From an uncultured Bacteroidota bacterium (GTDB taxonomy: Bacteria > Bacteroidota > Bacteroidia > Chitinophagales > Chitinophagaceae), in the NCBI GenBank assembly GCA_937928385.1, contig CALEZD010000103.1, positions 37,833 through 101,832 on the forward strand: a stretch of 64,000 nt of DNA. The letters run 5' to 3'. The notes below the pieces were generated by a model that had not been told where the DNA came from, made no database searches, and saw only the letters and a program-made list of their open reading frames with translations. A program made the position numbers and the translations under genes. This document shows positions 7,125-14,283 of the stretch, one piece after another (within the stretch, counting starts at the first letter, position 1; each line of letters starts with the position of its first letter).

Positions 7125-8396
7125 ATGACACCTCAAAAGATAACGATAGACAGTAACGGTAAGCTTTTAGTTCCTGATAACCCGGTAATCCCCTTTATAG
7201 AGGGCGATGGTATAGGCTCCGACGTGTGGCGCGCCAGCAAGCGGGTGATAGACGCCGCTGTAGAGCATTGCTACCTGGGCAAGCGCAAAATAGAATGGAT
7301 AGAAATACTGGCGGGAGAAAAAGCCTTTAACCAGACCGGGGAATGGCTGCCTGCAGACACCCTGGATAAAGCGAAAGAATATATAGTTTCTATAAAAGGC
7401 CCGTTGACTACTCCCATAGGTGGCGGCATCCGCTCGCTGAACGTGGCCCTGCGCCAGGAGCTGGACCTGTACGTATGCCAGCGCCCCATACATTGGTTTG
7501 TAGGTGTGCCCTCCCCGGTGCATTATCCTGATAGGGTAGATATGGTGGTGTTCCGCGAGAATACGGAAGATATATACGTCGGTATAGAATGTGCTGAAGG
7601 CAGCCCCGAGGCTAAGAAACTGATGGAGTTCATCCGTACCGAGTTGGGTGGTGGCGATAAAGTGCGTTTCCCCGAAACAACTGCATTTGGCATCAAACCG
7701 GTATCAAAAGAAGGTACAGAGCGCTTAGTAAGGGCGGCCATTGAATATGCCCTCACTCACAAGCGCACATCGGTTACACTGGTGCACAAGGGTAATATCA
7801 TGAAGTTTACCGAAGGGGGCTTCAAAAAATGGGGATACGAACTGGCGGTACGCGAGTTTGGCGATAAAATATATACCTGGAACCAGTGGGAAGCTACCAA
7901 GAAAGAAAAAGGTGAGGAAGCAGCCATAGAAGAAATGGAAAAAGCCCAGCACGAAGGCAAGCTGGTAATCAAAGACGTGATAGCCGACAACTTCCTGCAA
8001 CAAATATTGCTGGCGCCACAGGACTATTCTGTAATAGCCACGCTGAACCTGAACGGCGATTATATATCTGATGCGCTTGCAGCAGCGGTGGGCGGTATAG
8101 GTATCGCACCGGGTGCTAATATCAACTACCAGAGCGGCCATGCCATATTTGAAGCTACGCACGGTACGGCACCGCGTTTCGCCAATACAGATACTATGAA
8201 CCCCTCGTCGCTGATATTGAGCGGCGTGATGATGCTGGAATACATGGGCTGGGACGATGCGGCTAAGTGTATTAAAAACGGCCTGCAGACAGCCATTATG
8301 CACAAGCGTGTAACAGTGGACTTTTATAAATTGATGACGGATGCCACACAGGTGAAAACAAGCGAGTTTGCTGAAGAAATCATTAAAAATTTCTAA
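7125..8396 (+). CDS. icd: Isocitrate dehydrogenase (NADP type, homodimeric)
   Basis: Converts isocitrate to 2-oxoglutarate and CO2 in the citric acid cycle. The 423-residue protein aligns end to end with the E. coli-type enzyme: [13 protein letters not shown] at the start, the substrate loop [20 protein letters not shown] carrying the phosphorylatable Ser of the E. coli enzyme, [13 protein letters not shown], the [10 protein letters not shown] helix and [10 protein letters not shown] near the coenzyme site. The two residues after HGTAP are R-F; the E. coli NADP enzyme has K-Y and NAD enzymes usually have D-I, so NADP use is likely but not certain. The start ATG is followed by [10 protein letters not shown] weak -7-like TAATTTCG lies at 7089-7096. 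Confidence 0.93.
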   Translation: MTPQKITIDSNGKLLVPDNPVIPFIEGDGIGSDVWRASKRVIDAAVEHCYLGKRKIEWIEILAGEKAFNQTGEWLPADTLDKAKEYIVSIKGPLTTPIGGGIRSLNVALRQELDLYVCQRPIHWFVGVPSPVHYPDRVDMVVFRENTEDIYVGIECAEGSPEAKKLMEFIRTELGGGDKVRFPETTAFGIKPVSKEGTERLVRAAIEYALTHKRTSVTLVHKGNIMKFTEGGFKKWGYELAVREFGDKIYTWNQWEATKKEKGEEAAIEEMEKAQHEGKLVIKDVIADNFLQQILLAPQDYSVIATLNLNGDYISDALAAAVGGIGIAPGANINYQSGHAIFEATHGTAPRFANTDTMNPSSLILSGVMMLEYMGWDDAAKCIKNGLQTAIMHKRVTVDFYKLMTDATQVKTSEFAEEIIKNF

Positions 8397-8418
8397 GTCG
8401 GCAGGACTTGCTAACTTT

Positions 8419-8889
8419 ATGTATATGATGAGAAGGTTGCGCTATATAATATTGACGGTGGTACTTGTGCTGGTTGCAGGTGCGAATGTCAATGCGCAGA
8501 TAGTGGTAGAAGAAAATATAGACCAGCCTGTAGCCGGCAACCAGTGGGATAAAAACATAGCCATACATGCCGACCCCCGGCTGGCTATATTGGTAGAGAA
8601 GCATAAGAACCAGCAATCGGGCGGCATCAGGCATATGCGCGGCTACAGGGTGCAGATATATTATGGAGTGGACAGGAATATAGCTTTCAGCCGCAAGGCC
8701 GACTTTATGCGCCGCTACCCCAATACTAAAGTGTACATGGTATATACGCAGCCGCAGTACAGGGTAAAGGTGGGCGACTTTGCCACCCGCGAAGATGCGG
8801 GAGACCTGTACCGAGAAATGATATCCATCTATGGCGCCTGCATGATAGTGCCCGATTACGTAACAATAAATACCCTCAAAGATGATTGA
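8419..8889 (+). CDS. Secreted SPOR-domain protein
   Basis: A 156-residue protein from the chosen ATG at 8419; the frame is open further upstream into icd but only from here does a clean signal peptide begin (MMRRLRYIILTVVLVLVAG, cleavage after NAQ). The C-terminal part, from about residue 75, matches a SPOR fold: RGYRVQIYYG, a central helix, then YRVKVGDFATREDAGDL. SPOR domains bind peptidoglycan with denuded glycans, often at the division site. It begins 22 bases after icd and its end overlaps the next start by 8 bases, so the three genes are likely one transcript. Confidence 0.75.
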   Translation: MYMMRRLRYIILTVVLVLVAGANVNAQIVVEENIDQPVAGNQWDKNIAIHADPRLAILVEKHKNQQSGGIRHMRGYRVQIYYGVDRNIAFSRKADFMRRYPNTKVYMVYTQPQYRVKVGDFATREDAGDLYREMISIYGACMIVPDYVTINTLKDD

Positions 8890-10066
8890 TACTATTCGAC
8901 AAAAGGCATTGGAATATTTTCCGGAAGTGCAGGCTATACGCCACCATATTCACTCGCACCCCGAGTTGTCTTTTGAAGAATATAATACGGCCGCATTCAT
9001 ATCGCAGAAGCTGACGGAGTGGGGGATACCTCATCAATCGGGTGTAGCGGGTACAGGTGTGGTTGGTTTGATAGAAGGGAAGAATCCTACGAAAAAATGC
9101 ATAGCCCTGCGTGCCGATATGGACGCGCTGCCTATACAGGAGTTGAACGATGTGCCTTATAAGAGTCAGAACGACGGGGTGATGCATGCTTGCGGGCACG
9201 ATGTACATTCCAGCTGCCTGCTGGGTGTGGCGCGCATCCTCAACGACCTGAAAGGCGAATGGGAGGGTACGGTAAAGCTTATCTTTCAGCAAGGGGAAGA
9301 AAAGCTGCCCGGCGGCGCCAGCCTGCTGATAGCAGCGGGGGTATTAGAAAACCCCAAGCCCGAAGCAATATTTGCATTGCATGTATATCCGCACCTGCCC
9401 AGTGGCACTGTGGGTTTCCGCGCGGGGCAGTATATGGCCAGCACCGATGAGATATATATAACGATAGAAGGCAAAGGCGGACACGCTGCATTACCCCACC
9501 AGGCAGTAGACCCCATAGCCATTGCCGCGCAGGTAATAACAGGATTGCAGCAGGTGATATCCCGCAAGGGTAATCCCATCATTCCATCGGTACTCACTTT
9601 CGGTAAAATAGAAGCTGGGTTTACCACCAATGTAATACCGGATAAGCTGGAACTATGGGGCACCTTCCGCACTATGAATGAAGAATGGCGGGCGAAAGCG
9701 CACCGGTATATTATTGAGTTTACAGAAAAGACTTGCGAAGCATACGGCGCTAAAGCCATCGTAAATATTCCCCAGGGGCACGCCTCATTATTCAACGACC
9801 CCGCAGTGACTGCACAGGCAGAAAGCTGGGCCAAAGCATATTTGGGAGATGCAAATGTAAAAGAACTGGATATACGTATGGCGGGTGAAGATTTCAGCTT
9901 CTACACGCAGCATATGCCGGGTTGTTTCTTCCGTATAGGTACTAATAAGAATAATGAAGAGTTTACCGCGTCGGTACACAACGCGCGTTTCAATATAGAC
10001 GAAGAAGCTTTGAAAACAGGCGTGGGCACCATGGCATGGATAGCGCTGAATGCCTTAGCCAATTAG
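8882..10066 (+). CDS. M20-family amidohydrolase (N-acyl amino acid / hippurate hydrolase type)
   Basis: A zinc metallopeptidase-type enzyme of 394 residues. Metal ligands are visible: Cys104 and His106 in MHACGHDVHSS, Glu139/Glu140 in QQGEEKLPGGA, His167 in ALHVYP, and a C-terminal His in SVHNARF. The lid domain contains GKGGHAALPHQAVDPI. These mark the M20D subgroup, which hydrolyses N-acyl amino acids or related amides. No signal peptide, so cytoplasmic. Its ATG overlaps the end of the SPOR gene by 8 bases. Natural substrate cannot be told from sequence. Confidence 0.9.
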   Translation: MIDTIRQKALEYFPEVQAIRHHIHSHPELSFEEYNTAAFISQKLTEWGIPHQSGVAGTGVVGLIEGKNPTKKCIALRADMDALPIQELNDVPYKSQNDGVMHACGHDVHSSCLLGVARILNDLKGEWEGTVKLIFQQGEEKLPGGASLLIAAGVLENPKPEAIFALHVYPHLPSGTVGFRAGQYMASTDEIYITIEGKGGHAALPHQAVDPIAIAAQVITGLQQVISRKGNPIIPSVLTFGKIEAGFTTNVIPDKLELWGTFRTMNEEWRAKAHRYIIEFTEKTCEAYGAKAIVNIPQGHASLFNDPAVTAQAESWAKAYLGDANVKELDIRMAGEDFSFYTQHMPGCFFRIGTNKNNEEFTASVHNARFNIDEEALKTGVGTMAWIALNALAN

Positions 10067-11196
10067 GCCTTTGCCCAGATAATAGCCGCATTGCTGCCAC
10101 CGAAACCGGAAGCGGTCTTGAGGACGTAATTGATGGTAGCGGGCTGCATAGCGGTGGTTATGTTTACGGGAACGGATACCCCATGTTTTTCATAATTGGC
10201 AGAGGGTATTAATTGTTGCTGGCGGACAGCCTCAATAATCATAGCGCTTTCGAGTACGCCCGCAGCACCCAGTGTATGCCCGGTGTAGCTTTTTATACTG
10301 TGCAGCGGCACTTCACTCATGCCGGACAGGTGTATGGCTTTGGCTTCCATCTCATCGTTGTAGGCAGTAGCCGTACCGTGCGCGGAGATCATGTTTATAT
10401 CAGGTGATTGCAGTTTGGCATCATCCATAGCGCGGCTGATGGCCATTGCCAGTTCTTCGCCGGTGCGCGATGGGCCTGATATATGGTTGGCATCGTTAGA
10501 TGTAGCCCCGCCCATCAGTTGGGCTAATGGCTCAGTGTGTTGCCCGGTGGAAAGTAGGATAGTGGCAGCTGCCTCGCCCAGGTTAATGCCCGTCCTGTCA
10601 GCGTCAAAAGGCCTGCATGGCGCCCCCGCTATCGCCTGGAAGGACAGGAAGCCGTTGAGTACAAAGGGTGTAAACAAATCGCAGCCGATAACGATAGCGT
10701 GTTTGTGCCTGCCTGATGTCAGTAGTCTTTGTGCATACAACAGTGCTACCGACCCCGATACACAGGCGTGCGATACCACGACAGGGGAAACTGCAATTCC
10801 CAACTGTTCTGCTATAATTTGCGCGCTTCTGTGGAGCAGTGTTCTTTCGTCATTATCCTCATTCAGCCTGTCGATATTGCCTTTAGTAGTGGATAATACC
10901 AGTACTGTTTCATCGGGGTTGAAAGATGAGGGCAGTTGCGCTATGGCTTTATTCGCTGAAAACAGGCAGAGCTTTTCAAAACGGGTGAGGGTGTCAGTTG
11001 TAATGGCTGATTGTATGTCTTTCCACTGCTGGTTGCTGAGGCGTGCGGCATAATATGTTTGCCCGTTGTTTTCATAAGCATGGAAACCCTGAACGCCATT
11101 TGCCACGCTTTGCCAATGGGCACTTGTACCCATTCCCAGCGAGGAGGTAATATCTGTTGCTACGGCATATACCCCGGGTGTTATTTGTCCAGCCAT
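10063..11196 (-). CDS. Beta-ketoacyl-ACP synthase (KAS I/II-like)
   Basis: Last gene of a five-gene minus-strand operon. The 377-residue thiolase-fold protein has the full Cys-His-His triad: Cys145 in SHACVSGS, His273 in SAHGTATAYND and His307 in KSYTGHTLGAAG. It is about 30 residues shorter than FabF at the N-terminus, like ketosynthases of the aryl polyene/flexirubin type. It should condense malonyl-ACP with an acyl chain carried on the operon's ACP. Its start overlaps the thioesterase gene by 16 bases, pointing to translational coupling. Its stop overlaps the end of the convergent M20 gene by 4 bases. Confidence 0.88.
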   Translation of the reverse strand: MAGQITPGVYAVATDITSSLGMGTSAHWQSVANGVQGFHAYENNGQTYYAARLSNQQWKDIQSAITTDTLTRFEKLCLFSANKAIAQLPSSFNPDETVLVLSTTKGNIDRLNEDNDERTLLHRSAQIIAEQLGIAVSPVVVSHACVSGSVALLYAQRLLTSGRHKHAIVIGCDLFTPFVLNGFLSFQAIAGAPCRPFDADRTGINLGEAAATILLSTGQHTEPLAQLMGGATSNDANHISGPSRTGEELAMAISRAMDDAKLQSPDINMISAHGTATAYNDEMEAKAIHLSGMSEVPLHSIKSYTGHTLGAAGVLESAMIIEAVRQQQLIPSANYEKHGVSVPVNITTAMQPATINYVLKTASGFGGSNAAIIWAKA

Positions 11197-11603
11197 TTCT
11201 TCTTCCAGTCTGTCATGAATTGTGGCAGGTACAGCATCAACTCCAATGAGTCGCGGTGCATAAATACCTGTACCGAGCTGCCCGATGCCACCTGCTCGTT
11301 GGTAGCGGCATCAAATACTTTGTAGTGAAATAAGAGTTTTGCAGCTGGTGTGTCTTCGTAGGTAGTTTCCAGCCTTATCTTATGCCCGTAGCGCAATATC
11401 CTTTTATAGTCGCACTGAATATTTACTATTGGTACTACAATATTGCTCCGGTAAAAGTCCAGGTATTTGAGCCCGTATTGTTGGCCAAATGCCTCGCGGC
11501 CATCTTCAAAATAACGGATATAATGCCCGTGCCACACTATGCCCAGCGGGTCTGCCTCGCTGAACTTCACTTCCAGTTCCGTAGTATGATGTAATGTCTT
11601 CAA
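11181..11603 (-). CDS. Acyl-thioesterase (4HBT/YbgC hotdog family)
   Basis: A 140-residue single hotdog domain. The N-terminal block FSEADPLGIVWHGHYIRYFE carries the Asp18 and following residues used by the 4-hydroxybenzoyl-CoA thioesterase family for catalysis. It probably releases or trims an acyl chain from ACP or CoA within the operon; it could also act as a chain-length editor. It lies 17 bases after the dehydratase gene and overlaps the ketosynthase start. Confidence 0.85.
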   Translation of the reverse strand: MKTLHHTTELEVKFSEADPLGIVWHGHYIRYFEDGREAFGQQYGLKYLDFYRSNIVVPIVNIQCDYKRILRYGHKIRLETTYEDTPAAKLLFHYKVFDAATNEQVASGSSVQVFMHRDSLELMLYLPQFMTDWKKKWLDK

Positions 11604-11620
11604 ATCTTCCCCTTCCTATT

Positions 11621-12040
11621 TTACTTTGCCTGTTCAAATATCTTCATTTCGCAGCTGGCCACCTTTGTATCGCCTACGTACACATTCGCTTCTACCACAT
11701 GCACACTTAATACGGTATGTGTTATGACGATTTCAGTAAATAATACATCGCCTGTTTCAGGCAAGCTATATATTTTCAAATTTTTTATAGCGCCAATAAA
11801 ACCCACGGGCACCACCTCGCCTTTTTGCTGGTAGCGGTAGCCTGTACCTGCGGCGGCGGTCTGTGCCATATTTTCTACCAGGCCGGGCTCTGTAAAATGT
11901 CCGTTTACCACAAACAGGTTATCTTCCCTTATTTCCAAGGAGGTTTTAGAAACTTTGGCATCGGCCTGCAATATGGTATCAACCATTACAAACGGATGCC
12001 TTTGGGGTATATATTTTATAATGTCAGCCTGAGGTATCAT
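11621..12040 (-). CDS. 3-hydroxyacyl-ACP dehydratase (FabZ/hotdog family)
   Basis: A 139-residue protein with the active-site block GHFTEPGLVENMAQTAA, where His48 and Glu56 correspond to the catalytic pair of FabZ-like dehydratases. It should remove water from 3-hydroxyacyl-ACP to give a trans-2-enoyl chain. Its start overlaps the end of the acyltransferase gene by 4 bases. It is not the housekeeping fabZ by context, since it sits with an acyltransferase, a thioesterase and a ketosynthase rather than with lpx genes. Confidence 0.83.
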   Translation of the reverse strand: MIPQADIIKYIPQRHPFVMVDTILQADAKVSKTSLEIREDNLFVVNGHFTEPGLVENMAQTAAAGTGYRYQQKGEVVPVGFIGAIKNLKIYSLPETGDVLFTEIVITHTVLSVHVVEANVYVGDTKVASCEMKIFEQAK

Positions 12041-12921
12041 TTCCAGAAATCGTAATAATTAAACCACTGCCATGGATATTGTTTCAGCTTGTCTTCCAGT
12101 TTGTCCACGTATTCATCCAGCATCTTTTCCATTCCCTGTGTACCCCTGCCCTCATAGACTCGGGGCGGGTATGCATAAAAGTGATAATGGAAATTAGTTT
12201 CTTTAAAAGCAAAAACAAAACAAACCGGTGCTTTTAATTTAGCTGCTAAGATAAAAGGCCCTGCAGGAAATAAGGCATTTTTCCCCAGGAAATCATGTTG
12301 CATAGTCCTGTTGCCGGGGCGAAAACGGTCGCCGTGCAGGCATATCAGCTCGTTGCGTGCCAGTGCAGCCGATATTTCATATATATGCGAGAGATCATCT
12401 TTGATGAAGATGATATTGAAAGAGCGGTTTCCTTCAAATTGCTGCAAATATTGTTTCACTTGCTCTGCCTCACCATCGTACATGACGATATTGATAACCG
12501 TATTCACCCTTTTCAGCAGGTGTCCTGCTACTTCCCAGTTGCCCAGATGGGCGCTCAATAATACACCCCCTTTGCCATCCTTCACCAGTTGCTCTATATG
12601 TTCCACACCTTCGTGGGTAAAGCTGAGTTTATTGCCGGCACCTGACAGTACCGCTATTTTGTCAATGATGGTTTGCCCGAATACGAGCAGGTTTTTGCGT
12701 ATAAGTTTTGATGCTTTTTTCCTGTCGAATTGTAAACGCTCTGTATACATGTACATGAGCGGCCGTGTAGCAGAAGGTACGAAAAGGCGGTAATATAATG
12801 TGACAAACGGTAACAATGCGTACGCTGCACTGAGGCCACCATTTTTAAGCAACCATACAAATACCCGGTATCCCCATGTAGTGCCGCGTGAGCGGCCTTG
12901 CCATCTGGGCTGTTCAGGCAT
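12037..12921 (-). CDS. LpxL/HtrB-like lysophospholipid acyltransferase
   Basis: A 294-residue membrane-associated acyltransferase. It has the N-terminal W-x-G-x-S-x-G pattern (WQGRSRGTTWG) common in acyltransferases linked to polyene and flexirubin pathways, and the catalytic H-x4-E motif SAHLGNWEVAG (His125, Glu130). A C-terminal WFNYYDFW follows. It probably transfers a fatty chain made by the operon onto a lipid or glycolipid acceptor at the inner membrane. Start overlaps the ACP gene end by 8 bases. A lipid A late acyltransferase role is the main alternative. Confidence 0.83.
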   Translation of the reverse strand: MPEQPRWQGRSRGTTWGYRVFVWLLKNGGLSAAYALLPFVTLYYRLFVPSATRPLMYMYTERLQFDRKKASKLIRKNLLVFGQTIIDKIAVLSGAGNKLSFTHEGVEHIEQLVKDGKGGVLLSAHLGNWEVAGHLLKRVNTVINIVMYDGEAEQVKQYLQQFEGNRSFNIIFIKDDLSHIYEISAALARNELICLHGDRFRPGNRTMQHDFLGKNALFPAGPFILAAKLKAPVCFVFAFKETNFHYHFYAYPPRVYEGRGTQGMEKMLDEYVDKLEDKLKQYPWQWFNYYDFWK

Positions 12922-13168
12922 TGGCTACTTCCAACCTGTTGATTACATAATCGTAGAAATCCTGGATAGTAGTCATTTTCTGGAAGTCTTCGGGCTTTAC
13001 TTTGAAACCGAAATTCTGCTCAATAACAACCACGAGGTCTATATAGTCCAGGCTATCCAGGTCAAGGGTGGTTTTAAGATCAGCCTGCGGTGTTATAGCA
13101 TCCGCATCCACTTCAAAATCTTCAACCATAAAGGCGTTGATACGCTCAATTATTTCTTGTTGACTCAT
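12914..13168 (-). CDS. Acyl carrier protein (secondary)
   Basis: First gene of the minus-strand operon, 84 residues. The phosphopantetheine attachment site is Ser39 in DLDSLDYIDLV, followed by the acidic helix II typical of ACPs. It is distinct from a housekeeping AcpP by its motif (LDSLDYIDL instead of ADSLDTVEL) and context, and should carry the growing chain for the four enzymes downstream. Confidence 0.9.
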   Translation of the reverse strand: MSQQEIIERINAFMVEDFEVDADAITPQADLKTTLDLDSLDYIDLVVVIEQNFGFKVKPEDFQKMTTIQDFYDYVINRLEVANA

Positions 13169-13218
13169 ATTGCTTATTCCGTTAGGGGGCTCTGCAGAGG
13201 TTGTTTTAAAATAATGTG

Positions 13219-13226
13219 CAAAGATA
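13219..13226 (-). promoter_or_regulatory. -7 element upstream of the ACP operon
   Basis: TATCTTTG on the minus strand (plus-strand CAAAGATA at 13219-13226), about 50 bases before the ACP start. No clear TTG was found at -33, so the promoter may be weak or need an activator. Confidence 0.5.
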
Positions 13227-13312
13227 ACTACAAAAAATGAATATCTGTAGGGTAATTAACGCTCTCTGGCCTTGTCCCGGACAGGGGTATTGTTATTATC
13301 GTGGAGGCCTTA

Positions 13313-13588
13313 TCAGAAATGAACGTCAATAACGCTTTTGAGAGGTATAGCCAACCCGCCCTTCAATTGGATGAAGTTGTTAGTAACCGACCAGACTGTG
13401 GTAGTAACGGAACGCGGACCCTGGGTGGTCTCAAATGTTATGGTTGTTTTGCCTTTAAACTCGTTACCGAGCCTGACTGCGTATTGCATTTCTTTTTCCC
13501 AGTATTCCGACTTGTCAACAAAGGCCGGGATGATTTTGTAATCAGGGATTTGCTCTTTTTGAATTACAGTGCCGCTTGTCATCTTCAA
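13313..13588 (-). CDS. Small conserved-looking protein of unknown function
   Basis: A 91-residue soluble protein without signal peptide. It is rich in Thr and Val, with alternating patterns TTITFETTQG and TTTVWSVTNN that predict a small beta barrel or sandwich; the end is LKGGLAIPLKSVIDVHF. I do not recognise a named family. It is monocistronic, between the ACP operon and a terminator at 13635-13670. Coding is likely because of its normal composition and the absence of competing frames. Confidence 0.65.
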   Translation of the reverse strand: MKMTSGTVIQKEQIPDYKIIPAFVDKSEYWEKEMQYAVRLGNEFKGKTTITFETTQGPRSVTTTVWSVTNNFIQLKGGLAIPLKSVIDVHF

Positions 13589-13634
13589 ATACTTTTAATG
13601 TGGATTTAATTTGAAGTTACAACATTAATTGAAA

Positions 13635-13670
13635 AAACCGCAGATTTTTTAGATTAAAAATCTGCGGTTT
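13635..13670 (-). terminator. Strong hairpin terminator
   Basis: Perfect 15-bp stem: AAACCGCAGATTTTT (13635-13649), loop TAGATT, AAAAATCTGCGGTTT (13656-13670). It follows the minus-strand lipoprotein gene ending at 13707; the T-rich arm suits termination on either strand. Confidence 0.85.
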
Positions 13671-13706
13671 AACAAAATAATCAGCAACAAAAACCACGCC
13701 AAAAAG

Positions 13707-14279
13707 CTATTGCAGCTTTACCGGAAATATTGCCTGTGCGTCTGTTTCGCCACCTGCCTCATCGGGGGTAGCGGCGTTTTTATTGGCAGGCTCGTGTTTC
13801 AATGTTACTGTTAGTGAGCCGTTGCCTGCAGCACCTGTAGTGAAAGTAATCTTCTGATTCAGTGGTTCGTTTTCATCATCTTTGCTACCATTGCTGAATG
13901 ATATGGAGCCCTCACCTGTGGCGGGGTTGCTCTGGAAAATGAACAAGTGGTGGTGGCTTTCAGCTATCACTTCTTCCGTGATGTTTTCGGCCGGGCTTTT
14001 CGACTCATCCCATACCTGCACTTCCACATTGTATTCTGTGCCTGGAGCCAGCACTACATCATCTATCTGTACATTGCCCTGGGTAGTACCACCAAAGCCA
14101 TTGTCTACCTTATAGTTGAAGGTTTTGTTGAAACCTGCATTATTAGTCACTATCAACCTTACTGTTGTTATCAGTTCCTGCTCCACAGGCTCAGGATTGG
14201 GTAGTGTTTCTTTCTTACATGCAGTGAATATTACAGATGCTGTTATTAATGCTATTGCTATTTGTTGTATCCTTTTCAT
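13707..14279 (-). CDS. Lipoprotein paired with the TonB-dependent receptor
   Basis: A 190-residue lipoprotein with lipobox VIFTAC (Cys21), followed by KKETLPNPEP. The body is beta-rich and carries a His cluster, SHHHLFIFQ, near residue 110, which could touch a metal. Its ATG lies 4 bases after the receptor gene's stop, so they are co-transcribed. It probably works with the receptor at the outer membrane, in the manner of surface lipoproteins that assist TonB receptors. The assignment to metal uptake rests on neighbours and the His cluster. Confidence 0.8.
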   Translation of the reverse strand: MKRIQQIAIALITASVIFTACKKETLPNPEPVEQELITTVRLIVTNNAGFNKTFNYKVDNGFGGTTQGNVQIDDVVLAPGTEYNVEVQVWDESKSPAENITEEVIAESHHHLFIFQSNPATGEGSISFSNGSKDDENEPLNQKITFTTGAAGNGSLTVTLKHEPANKNAATPDEAGGETDAQAIFPVKLQ

Positions 14280-14283
14280 TTTT

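Noticed and set aside
6697..7128. Open frame of 143 codons overlapping the small RNA candidate and ending at the icd start
   Set aside because: Low-complexity translation rich in Tyr, Phe, Asn and Thr that runs through the hairpin and the TTAAC repeats; no domain pattern; better explained as non-coding DNA.
10391..11053. Open frame of 220 codons opposite the ketosynthase gene
   Set aside because: Antisense of a gene with an intact Cys-His-His triad; translation has no recognisable feature.
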